This document shows positions 1 through 5,205 of a stretch of 5,435 bases of DNA, piece after piece. This DNA comes from Xanthobacteraceae bacterium. Its GTDB lineage: Bacteria > Pseudomonadota > Alphaproteobacteria > Rhizobiales > Xanthobacteraceae. The notes under the pieces were generated by a model. The model had not been told where the DNA came from, ran no database searches, and saw nothing but the letters and a program-made list of their open reading frames with translations. The position numbers were made by a program, and so were the translations under genes. The stretch's first letter is position 1, and each line of letters begins with the position of its first letter. The stretch covers positions 1 through 5,435 of the forward strand of contig JASHXX010000202.1 in assembly GCA_030043335.1 (NCBI GenBank), given 5' to 3'.

Positions 1-101
1 AGATCGTCGATGTTCGCCCGCCCGCAGGCGGGCCGGCAGCGCCGGACGATGCCCCATTCGATTCGTCGAGCGAGACCAGCCGGCCCGACGACGAACCATA
101 A
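1..101 (+). CDS. dnaX: DNA polymerase III subunit gamma/tau, C-terminal end (partial)
   Basis: Only the last 32 codons and the TAA stop (99-101) are in the window; codons begin at base 3. The visible peptide starts IVDVRPPAGG and ends in a disordered Pro/Ala/Asp/Ser-rich tail, closing with RPDDEP. The I-V-D-V-R stretch followed by an acidic, proline-rich tail resembles the extreme C-terminus of alphaproteobacterial DnaX, the clamp-loader subunit of the replicative polymerase. The main support is context: dnaX, ybaB and recR are adjacent in this order in very many bacteria, and the stop lies 11 bases before ybaB. The fragment is too short for an independent domain call, so the name is an inference from tail style plus synteny. 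Confidence 0.8.
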   Translation, partial: IVDVRPPAGGPAAPDDAPFDSSSETSRPDDEP

Positions 102-112
102 GCAGGATCGCC

Positions 113-433
113 ATGCCGGATTTTCTCGGCCTGATGAAGCAGGCCGCCGAACTTAAATCGAAGATGGAGGCGATGCAGGCCGAGCTCGACCGCGTGGAGG
201 TCGACGGCTCGGCCGGCGGCGGGCTGGTGACGCTGAAGCTTTCCGGCAAGGGCGAGGTCAGGGCGGCGCATATCGACCAATCGCTGCTCAAGCCCGACCA
301 GCGCGAGATCATCGAGGACCTGATCGTTGCCGCGCATGCGGACGCCCGCCGCCGGCTCGAGACCGTGCTGCAGGACAAGATGCAGGCGCTCACCGGCGGC
401 CTGCCGCTGCCGCCGGGGCTGAAATTGTTCTGA
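113..433 (+). CDS. ybaB: YbaB/EbfC family nucleoid-associated protein
   Basis: This 106-residue protein has the usual length of the YbaB/EbfC family, dimeric DNA-binding proteins that coat the nucleoid and are encoded between dnaX and recR. The N-terminal helix (residues 4-28) carries the family pattern MKQAAELKSKMEAMQAEL. A Gly-rich beta section follows, with GSAGGGLVTLKLSGKGEV at about 32-49. The IDQSLL and D-x-x-EIIEDLIVAAHADA helix (54-77) is the typical family segment, and the tail ends in a Gly/Pro/Leu-rich LPPGLKLF. The start is supported by AGGA at 104-107, five bases before the ATG. The gene lies 11 bases after dnaX and 3 bases before recR, so the three are almost certainly cotranscribed. 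Nothing looks truncated. Confidence 0.96.
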   Translation: MPDFLGLMKQAAELKSKMEAMQAELDRVEVDGSAGGGLVTLKLSGKGEVRAAHIDQSLLKPDQREIIEDLIVAAHADARRRLETVLQDKMQALTGGLPLPPGLKLF

Positions 434-436
434 TCG

Positions 437-1042
437 ATGCCCGCTGTCGCCGCCGGCCCCGAGATCGAACGACTGATCCAGCTGCTCGCGCGCCTGCCCG
501 GCCTCGGCCCGCGCTCGGCGCGCCGCGCCGCGCTCTTTCTGATCAAAAAGCGCGAAGCGTTGATGGCGCCGCTTGCCGCCGCGCTGCAGACCGCGATCGA
601 GAAGATCGAGGTGTGCCGCATCTGTGGCAATATCGACACGCAAAATCCCTGCACGCTGTGCACCGATCCGCGGCGCGACCCTTCGGCGATCGTGGTCGTC
701 GCCGACGTCGCCGATCTCTGGGCGCTTGAGCGCGCCCACGCCATCAATGCGCGCTACCACGTGCTCGGCGGCACGCTCTCCCCGCTCGACGGCGTCGGGC
801 CTGAGGATCTCAGCATCGACGCCCTCCTTGCGCGCGCGCACGATCCCGCGGTCAACGAAGTGATCCTCGCGCTCAACGCCACGGTCGACGGCCAGAGCAC
901 CGCCCATTACATCACCGACCTGTTGCAAGACGCCATGGTCAAGGTAACGCGGCTCGCCCATGGCGTGCCGGTCGGCGGCGAACTCGACTATCTTGATGAG
1001 GGAACGCTGGCGGCCGCGATCCGCAGCCGGACGCCGTTTTAG
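437..1042 (+). CDS. recR: Recombination mediator protein RecR
   Basis: RecR works with RecO (and RecF) to load RecA on SSB-coated single-stranded DNA at gaps. The 201-residue length is normal. Domains in order: an N-terminal helix-hairpin-helix DNA-binding region (about 10-37, [13 protein letters not shown]); a four-cysteine zinc site with C60, C63, C72 and C75; a TOPRIM domain (about 84-165) with the [17 protein letters not shown] and [13 protein letters not shown] signatures; and a C-terminal Walker-B-like [18 protein letters not shown] segment (170-187). One oddity is that the first TOPRIM strand reads VVVAD, with Ala89 where many RecR proteins have Glu; D90 and D93 are present. The ATG lies 3 bases after the ybaB stop with no good ribosome-binding site, which suggests translational coupling. 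It ends the dnaX-ybaB-recR operon. Confidence 0.97.
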   Translation: MPAVAAGPEIERLIQLLARLPGLGPRSARRAALFLIKKREALMAPLAAALQTAIEKIEVCRICGNIDTQNPCTLCTDPRRDPSAIVVVADVADLWALERAHAINARYHVLGGTLSPLDGVGPEDLSIDALLARAHDPAVNEVILALNATVDGQSTAHYITDLLQDAMVKVTRLAHGVPVGGELDYLDEGTLAAAIRSRTPF

Positions 1043-1155
1043 CGCCTGCCACCCTTGTTGCCCGCATTTTCGCCAGCAACGCCTGATCCGCGACCACAAC
1101 TGACGCTGCCATGGCTTGTCCACGCGGAATCGGCACGATTTGGCGTCCTCGGCAC

Positions 1156-1172
1156 TTGGCCCGCCCCTTGCA
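1156..1172 (+). promoter_or_regulatory. Sigma-54 (RpoN) promoter
   Basis: The bases TTGGCCCGCCCCTTGCA match the RpoN consensus YTGGCACG-N4-TTGCW at every specified position except one (C instead of A at 1161). The invariant GG (1158-1159) and GC (1170-1171) are exactly 12 bases apart from first G to first G, as required for the -24/-12 elements. The expected start of transcription is near 1183. No convincing sigma-70 -10/-35 pair was seen in the same place. RpoN promoters need an enhancer-binding activator; no clear binding site for one was recognised between 1043 and 1155, so the inducing signal is unknown. The call rests on the motif alone. Confidence 0.7.
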
Positions 1173-1182
1173 TAACAGAGAC

Positions 1183-1264
1183 CGGCGATCTCGATCTCAC
1201 AACGCGTGTTGAATGAGATTGCTGGAGCCCCGGCGATCCCGGCACCGGGGCTTCATCATTTTTT
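1183..1264 (+). ncRNA. Candidate small RNA, about 82 nt, RpoN-driven
   Basis: This is a proposed transcript from the predicted RpoN start to a terminator-like T-run. It would fold into two adjacent hairpins. The first has an outer stem 1192-1199 / 1214-1221 (8 bp, one G-U), an inner stem CAAC/GTTG (1200-1203 / 1208-1211), a GCGT loop and a two-base AA bulge (1212-1213). The second is the 8-bp GC-rich stem 1226-1233 / 1245-1252, followed by six Ts. A tandem CGATCT pair lies near the 5' end (1186-1197). No reading frame with a ribosome-binding site fits inside. Promoter, spacing, structure and terminator are all seen in the sequence; that it is a functional small RNA is inference. Alternatively it is the leader of the downstream methyltransferase gene with an attenuator, or just the recR operon terminator beside a chance promoter match. 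Confidence 0.5.
1226..1264 (+). terminator. Rho-independent terminator-like hairpin
   Basis: AGCCCCGG (1226-1233) and CCGGGGCT (1245-1252) form a perfect 8-bp stem around an 11-base loop. Six bases after the stem comes a run of six Ts (1259-1264). It would end the candidate small RNA and also any read-through from the recR operon. The gap between stem and T-run is longer than ideal, which lowers certainty. Confidence 0.65.
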
Positions 1265-1334
1265 GGCCCCTCACGCTCGCTTGCGCTGCCACAGTTCCCG
1301 CCGCACATGAGGCGCGGAGGTAGTCGAGTGCACC

Positions 1335-2015
1335 ATGGCCAAAGTTCCCGCGAATATGTCAGTCGCCGCACCGAAGGCCCACAAGGGCGTCGGCATGGAG
1401 GGCTTCGTCGCCAAATGGTACGCGCGGCAGACCGCGCACGACCGCGATGAATTCAAGAGCACGGCGCGACGGCTTGCCGCCCATGTCAGCGCCGGCTCGC
1501 GGGTGCTGGAGGTCGCCCCGGGGCCGGGCTTTCTCGCCATCGAGCTCGTCAAGCTGACCGGCTGCCGCATGGTCGGGCTGGACGTGAGCCGTACCTTCGT
1601 GCGCATCGCCAGCGAGAATGCCCGCAAGGCCGGCCTGCGCATCGATTTCGAGGAGGGCGACGCCGCCGATCTGCCGTTTCCAGCCCAGCAATTCGACTTC
1701 ATCGTCTGCCGGGCGGCGTTCAAGAACTTCACGCGGCCGCTCGAGGCGCTCGACGAGATGCATCGGGTCCTCAAGGTCGGCGGGGTTGCACTGATCATCG
1801 ATCTGCGCAAGGACTTTTCGCAGCAGGCGGTGAAAGACTATGTGAAGGGACGTGGCGCGCTCAGCGGCGCGATCATCAAACTGACCTTCAACACGATGCT
1901 CAAGAAACGCGCCTATACGAAAGAAGGCATGGCCGCGCTTGTGTCGCAGTCGCAATTCAGGCAAGGCGATATCCGCCTCGATCCCCTCGGCTTCGAGGTC
2001 TGGCTGCGCAAGTGA
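1335..2015 (+). CDS. Class I SAM-dependent methyltransferase
   Basis: This 226-residue protein has the class I (Rossmann-fold) methyltransferase pattern, Methyltransf_11/25-like. Motif I is VLEVAPGPGF (57-66), the SAM-binding Gly-rich loop. Next comes GLDVS (81-85), whose Asp83 should hold the ribose hydroxyls. EGDAADLPFPAQQFDFIVCR (107-126) gives the adenine-contacting acid and post-motif strand, and HRVLKVGGVALIIDLR (143-158) is the typical motif III region. The substrate cannot be told from the sequence; small-molecule or quinone/lipid-type enzymes share this pattern. The ATG at 1335 is preceded by GGAGG (1316-1320) at a rather long 14-base spacing. ATG at 1356 or 1395 are possible shorter starts, and the conserved part begins near EGFVAKWYA (22-30). 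The next gene follows 19 bases after the stop and is probably cotranscribed. There is no signal peptide, so it is cytosolic. Confidence 0.88.
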   Translation: MAKVPANMSVAAPKAHKGVGMEGFVAKWYARQTAHDRDEFKSTARRLAAHVSAGSRVLEVAPGPGFLAIELVKLTGCRMVGLDVSRTFVRIASENARKAGLRIDFEEGDAADLPFPAQQFDFIVCRAAFKNFTRPLEALDEMHRVLKVGGVALIIDLRKDFSQQAVKDYVKGRGALSGAIIKLTFNTMLKKRAYTKEGMAALVSQSQFRQGDIRLDPLGFEVWLRK

Positions 2016-2034
2016 GAGTGTTTGACCACCCCGC

Positions 2035-2967
2035 ATGAGCGAGACCATCCACTACAACAAAGTCTTCGATCTCGTGCCCGGCCGCGTCGAGGAAGTCGTG
2101 CCGGGGGTGCGCGCGATCGTCGCCGACAATCCCGGGCCGTTCACCTTCAAGGGCACGGTCAGTTACATTGTCGGCCGCAGCAAGGTGGCGATCCTCGATC
2201 CCGGCCCCGATGACGACGCCCATATCGCGGCGATCCTCGACGCCGTGCGCGGCGAGACCGTCACGCACATCTTCGTCAGCCACACGCACCGTGATCACTC
2301 CCCCGCCGTACCCAAGATCAAGGCGGCAACCGGCGCGACGGTTTATGCTGAGGGACCGCACCGTCCGGCGCGGCCGTTGCAGATCGGCGAGGCCGCCCGC
2401 CTCGACGCCAGCGCCGATCTGGATTTCCGGCCCGACATTGCGCTGGCCGATGGCGAAGTGATCGCCGGCGATGGCTGGAGCATCGAGGCGGTGGCTACGC
2501 CGGGGCACACCGCCAACCACATGGCCTTCGCGTTCAAGGAGGCCGATCTCCTGTTCTCCGGCGATCACGTGATGGCGTGGTCGACCACGATCGTCGGCCC
2601 GCCCGACGGCGCGATGAGCGACTACATGGCCTCGCTGCACAAGCTGCGGCGGCGAAGCGAGCCGCTCTACCTGCCGGGTCATGGCGGCCCGGTGCGCGAT
2701 GCGCCACGCTACGTCGGCGAGTTGATCCAGCATCGGGAGAAGCGCGAGGCCTCGATCCTGCGGCGCTTACGGGCCGGCGCCGCCGACATCCCGACGCTGG
2801 TCCGGGCGATCTATATCGGGCTTGATCCGCGCCTCGTCGGCGCGGCCGGGCTCTCGGTGCTGGCGCATCTTGAAGACCTGGTCGCGCGCGGGGTGGTGGC
2901 GACCGAGGGCACGCCTTCGATCGGCGGCACCTATCGCTTGGCGGAGCTGCCTTTGCCCGCCGCCTGA
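2035..2967 (+). CDS. Metallo-beta-lactamase-fold hydrolase, LACTB2-like
   Basis: This 310-residue protein has a complete metallo-beta-lactamase (MBL) metal site: HTHRDH at 83-88 (H83, H85, D87, H88), H158 in TPGHTANH, D177 in FSGDHVM and H216 in LPGHGGPV. After the MBL domain, a helical region with QHREKREASIL (232-242) and a C-terminal winged-helix-like part (about 245-305) match the layout of the LACTB2/BLACT_WH group. Its human member is an endoribonuclease; the bacterial members are mostly uncharacterised, so the substrate here is unknown. An in-frame TGA at 2023 makes ATG 2035 the longest possible ATG start. No good Shine-Dalgarno site precedes it, which suggests coupling to the methyltransferase 19 bases upstream. 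Its 3' end overlaps the convergent DUF1499 gene by 37 bases. Confidence 0.9.
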   Translation: MSETIHYNKVFDLVPGRVEEVVPGVRAIVADNPGPFTFKGTVSYIVGRSKVAILDPGPDDDAHIAAILDAVRGETVTHIFVSHTHRDHSPAVPKIKAATGATVYAEGPHRPARPLQIGEAARLDASADLDFRPDIALADGEVIAGDGWSIEAVATPGHTANHMAFAFKEADLLFSGDHVMAWSTTIVGPPDGAMSDYMASLHKLRRRSEPLYLPGHGGPVRDAPRYVGELIQHREKREASILRRLRAGAADIPTLVRAIYIGLDPRLVGAAGLSVLAHLEDLVARGVVATEGTPSIGGTYRLAELPLPAA

Positions 2968-3779
2968 GCCGGCTTCGCCGCCGGCTCCTTCTTTTCGGTC
3001 TCCGGCGCGGCGAGCAGGTTGTCGATATCGTCGATGAGCGCGCGCACGCGCGCGGCATTCTCGCCGAGATCGTGCCGGCCGTAGCGCGACGCCGAGCGGA
3101 TGTCGATGCGGGCGCCCTCGGGCGTCGCCCGTACGCGCACCGCCACGTCTTCGCGGAAACCGAGGAGCGGAGTGAGCGCGATCGCCTCGATGCGGCCTTC
3201 GCGAGGCGTCGCGCCCTGCGGCGGGCGGGCATCGACGATATGCCATTTGCGCTTGGTGATCACCTTGAGCGCGGCGTTGAAGGCTTCCTGCGGCGAGGAA
3301 TCGGTGAGGTCGGGCTCGATATCGGAATAGGCGGCGCGCTGCTGCTCCGCGGTATAGAGACCGGCATAGGTCACCGGATTGGCGTCGCGAGGGCGCAATC
3401 GCGCAATCGCCTCGAACCGCGGCGGGTCGATCGGATCGGTGGTGACGTCGTAGATGGCCGGCAGCCGGTACGCTTTGACGCCGAGATAGGCCGGGTAGGC
3501 AATGAGCGCCAAGCCGATCAGCAAGGCGGTTACGGCTTGCTGCACGCCGCCGACGCCCTCGCGCCAGATGACCGCGCCGGCGGCAAGCGCCAACAGGATC
3601 GCGACCACCGCCAGCGCGAGAGCGCCGGCGAGCGTTGAAAGCGCCGGCACCAGGTCGAGCGCCCCCGAGCGCACGATGATCACGGCGATCACGGTGGCGG
3701 CAAGCGAGAACAGCGCGACGCGCCGCGCCCAGATCGCAAGCCGAGACGCCGGCTGCTCAGCAATGCGACGCTGCACCAT
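2931..3779 (-). CDS. DUF1499 domain membrane protein
   Basis: This 282-residue protein has three predicted membrane helices at about 20-37, 43-71 and 82-102, then a soluble domain (about 118-258) matching the DUF1499 family. Recognisable parts are DPPRFEAIARLRP (118-130), an A-Y-S-D-I-E-P motif (150-156), a Lys/Arg-Trp stretch KRKWHIVDARPPQG (176-189), LTPLLGFREDVAVRVR (202-217) and the late SRYGRHDLGENAARVR block (231-246). The last of these is typical of the family. Basic residues before helix 1 and Arg73 between helices 2 and 3 suggest the N-terminus is cytoplasmic and the domain periplasmic (inference). The function of the family is unknown. The start was set at ATG 3779, where homology-like sequence begins; the open frame runs on to 4235, but that part is antisense to the DUF4260 gene. 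The Lys/Ala tail (about 260-282) is encoded across the opposing gene's terminator. Confidence 0.85.
   Translation of the reverse strand: MVQRRIAEQPASRLAIWARRVALFSLAATVIAVIIVRSGALDLVPALSTLAGALALAVVAILLALAAGAVIWREGVGGVQQAVTALLIGLALIAYPAYLGVKAYRLPAIYDVTTDPIDPPRFEAIARLRPRDANPVTYAGLYTAEQQRAAYSDIEPDLTDSSPQEAFNAALKVITKRKWHIVDARPPQGATPREGRIEAIALTPLLGFREDVAVRVRATPEGARIDIRSASRYGRHDLGENAARVRALIDDIDNLLAAPETEKKEPAAKPAQAAGKGSSAKR
2966..2995 (+). terminator. Intrinsic terminator of the LACTB2-like gene
   Basis: GAGCCGGC (2966-2973) and GCCGGCTC (2980-2987) form a perfect 8-bp GC-rich stem with a six-base loop, starting within the TGA stop of the hydrolase gene. It is followed by CTTCTTTT (2988-2995), a T-rich tail fit for plus-strand termination. 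The whole element lies inside the 3' coding end of the opposing DUF1499 gene. Confidence 0.7.
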
Positions 3780-3807
3780 TGCCGTGTTTCCGTGGTCCGC
3801 GGGCAGG

Positions 3808-3843
3808 GATAATGGCTTCACCGGCGGCAGGCAATACTGCCGC
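3808..3843 (+). promoter_or_regulatory. Divergent control region: -10-like box and inverted repeat
   Basis: The 108 bases between the two divergent starts (3780-3887) hold a plus-strand GATAAT (3808-3813) resembling a -10 box; no good -35 element is seen upstream. Shortly downstream lies a perfect 7-bp inverted repeat, GCGGCAG (3824-3830) and CTGCCGC (3837-3843), with a six-base spacer. Its size and place, just after the expected start of the plus-strand transcript, suit a repressor operator. As RNA it could equally be a 5' leader hairpin. No regulator gene is in the window. Confidence 0.35.
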
Positions 3844-3875
3844 AATTCATGGCAAATTTTGCGCTGCCGGCTCGC

Positions 3876-3882
3876 AAGGAGG
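3876..3882 (+). promoter_or_regulatory. Strong Shine-Dalgarno site that fixes the DUF4260 start
   Basis: AAGGAGG lies five bases before ATG 3888. The in-frame upstream ATG at 3849 has no such site, so 3888 is preferred and the gene encodes 142 rather than 155 residues. Confidence 0.8.
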
Positions 3883-3887
3883 CGTCC

Positions 3888-4316
3888 ATGACCGCGTCGA
3901 TTTTGCCGCTTGGGTCCGAGGCCGCGCCCGGTCCTTCCCCAACCGAGGCGGGATTCGTGACCGGCGGCGTGCGCATGCTGCTGCGGCTCGAGGGTCTTGT
4001 CGCCTTGGCGGCTGCGCTCGCCATCTACGCGTACGCCAGTTTCTCCTGGGCCGCGTTCGCGCTGTTCTTTCTCGCGCCCGATCTGTCGATGCTCGCTTAT
4101 CTCGCCGGGCCCCGCGTTGGCGCGATCGGCTACAACATCGTGCACACTTACGCCTTGCCTTTGATGCTCGCGCTCGCGGGATTTGTCGGCGGCGTTCCGA
4201 TGGCCGCGGCGGGTGGCCTGATCTGGATCGCCCATATCGGGTTCGACCGGCTGCTCGGTTACGGCCTAAAATATCCGACTGCCTTCGGCGATACCCATCT
4301 CGGTCGCCGTTCCTGA
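3888..4316 (+). CDS. DUF4260 family small membrane protein
   Basis: This 142-residue hydrophobic protein matches the DUF4260 family along its length. The family landmarks are LLRLEGLVAL (31-40), FLAPDLSMLAYLAGPRVGAI (61-80), GYNIVHTYALP (81-91), and the C-terminal block WIAHIGFDRLLGYGLKYP (113-130) followed by TAFGDTHLG. About four membrane helices are predicted (roughly 36-50, 53-72, 88-101, 103-117), so it sits in the inner membrane. The family's biochemical role is unknown; conserved His, Asp and Arg at the helix ends (H86, H116, D120, R121) are the most likely functional residues. The first 28 residues are low-complexity and probably disordered. The lactonase-like gene follows after 28 bases on the same strand, so cotranscription is likely. 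Confidence 0.88.
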   Translation: MTASILPLGSEAAPGPSPTEAGFVTGGVRMLLRLEGLVALAAALAIYAYASFSWAAFALFFLAPDLSMLAYLAGPRVGAIGYNIVHTYALPLMLALAGFVGGVPMAAAGGLIWIAHIGFDRLLGYGLKYPTAFGDTHLGRRS

Positions 4317-4344
4317 GGCCCGCACGCTTTCACGGAGAGGCACC

Positions 4345-5187
4345 ATGCGCATTCACGCCATCCAGACCGGCCGCGTGCGGATCAAGGAGGCGCAGATCGA
4401 AGGCCGCGGCCACGGCACGTGGCGCCAGCTGCAGCCGATCATTTCGCAAGAATGGGCCGATTGGTCGCCGACCTATGCCTGGGCGATCGAGCATCCCGAG
4501 GGCGTGATCGTCGTCGATACCGGCGCCGCCGTGCATCTCAAATCGCTGCCGCGATGGCATCCCTATTTTCAACTCGGCGTTCGCTTCGACATCGAGCCGG
4601 AGCAGGAAGCCGGCCCGCAATTGCGCAGCCGCGGCATCGGCGCCCGCGACGTCAAGACCGTGATTCTTACCCACGTGCATATCGACCACGATGGCGGTCT
4701 CGCGCATTTTCCGCACAGCCGCATCCTCGTCAGCGGTGACGAGCTCGCGCGCACCGCAGGCGTCGCCGGCGCGATCCTCGGTTATCTGCCGAACCGTTGG
4801 CCGAAATGGTTCGACCCCACGCCGCTCGAATGGCAGGCGGCGCGTTGCGGGCCGTTCGCGCAGAGCGCGCCGCTGACCAAGGCGGGCGATGTCGTCGCGG
4901 TGCCGACGCCGGGTCACACGCCGAGTCACTTGTCGGTCATCGTGCGCGATGGCGACGCGCAGATCATGCTCGCCGGCGACGCCTCCTACCTTGAGTCGAC
5001 CATGCTGCGCGGCGCGGTCGACGGCGTGAGCCCGGATGACGCCGACGCGGCCTCGACATTGGCGGCGATCCGCGAACTATGCGCGCAGCATGCGACCGTC
5101 TATTTGCCGACGCACGATCCAAAATCGGCCAAACGGCTCGAGGAGCGGCGCGCCACCGTCGCGCCGGCGCAAAACGCCGCCGCCTAA
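4345..5187 (+). CDS. N-acyl homoserine lactonase family metallo-hydrolase
   Basis: This 280-residue member of the metallo-beta-lactamase superfamily belongs to the AHL-lactonase (AiiA/AttM-like) branch. Such enzymes open the lactone ring of acyl-homoserine-lactone signals. The dinuclear metal site is complete: HVHIDH at 110-115 (H110, H112, D114, H115), H191 in TPGHTPSH, D212 in LAGDASY and H257 in PTHDP. Tyr215 lies three residues after the metal-bridging Asp in a D-A-S-Y motif, matching the catalytic Tyr of AiiA. The N-terminal YAWAIEHPEGVIVVDTG (44-60) is the usual first-strand region. Related branches with other lactone or ester substrates share these motifs, so the substrate is not certain. 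There is no signal peptide. The start at ATG 4345 is backed by GGAGAGG (4334-4340). The Ala-rich tail overlaps a terminator for the opposing gene. Confidence 0.88.
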   Translation: MRIHAIQTGRVRIKEAQIEGRGHGTWRQLQPIISQEWADWSPTYAWAIEHPEGVIVVDTGAAVHLKSLPRWHPYFQLGVRFDIEPEQEAGPQLRSRGIGARDVKTVILTHVHIDHDGGLAHFPHSRILVSGDELARTAGVAGAILGYLPNRWPKWFDPTPLEWQAARCGPFAQSAPLTKAGDVVAVPTPGHTPSHLSVIVRDGDAQIMLAGDASYLESTMLRGAVDGVSPDDADAASTLAAIRELCAQHATVYLPTHDPKSAKRLEERRATVAPAQNAAA

Positions 5188-5200
5188 ATTGGCGGTGGCG
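5171..5200 (-). terminator. Intrinsic terminator of the ABM-family gene
   Basis: CGCCGCCGCC (5175-5184) and GGCGGTGGCG (5191-5200) pair over 10 bp with one wobble, leaving a six-base loop, TAAATT, that contains the lactonase stop codon. Read on the minus strand, the stem begins 6 nt after the TGA of the monooxygenase-like gene (5206-5208) and is followed at once by TTTT (complement of 5171-5174). On the plus strand no T-run follows, so it mainly serves the minus-strand gene. The T-run is short. Confidence 0.6.
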
Positions 5201-5205
5201 GGCGA

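Noticed and set aside
1043..1155. Search for an activator (NtrC-type) enhancer site upstream of the RpoN promoter.
   Set aside because: No palindrome close enough to a known enhancer consensus was found to report.
1213..1323. Possible 36-codon open frame from an ATG in the candidate small RNA to a TAG near the methyltransferase ribosome-binding site, with a basic start and a hydrophobic middle.
   Set aside because: It has no Shine-Dalgarno site, and it runs through the terminator hairpin and T-run; likely chance.
1359..2048. A 229-codon minus-strand frame antisense to the methyltransferase gene.
   Set aside because: The plus strand has full SAM-methyltransferase motifs; the antisense frame shows none of any family.
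1957..2733. A 258-codon minus-strand frame antisense to the LACTB2-like gene.
   Set aside because: It is a GC-rich shadow frame: Arg/Asp/His-rich composition with no recognisable domain, opposite a clear MBL gene.
3072..3638. A 188-codon plus-strand frame opposite the DUF1499 gene.
   Set aside because: Repetitive Arg/Gly/Asp composition and no motif; it is the complement of DUF1499 codons.
3849..3887. An upstream in-frame ATG that would add 13 residues to the DUF4260 protein.
   Set aside because: No ribosome-binding site precedes it, whereas ATG 3888 has AAGGAGG at ideal spacing.
3780..4235. Upstream extension of the minus-strand DUF1499 frame by 152 codons.
   Set aside because: The added residues are charged, low-complexity sequence antisense to the DUF4260 gene; the family-like sequence starts at Met 3779.
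4330..4929. A 199-codon minus-strand frame opposite the lactonase-like gene.
   Set aside because: No recognisable domain, and the plus strand holds the complete MBL metal motifs.
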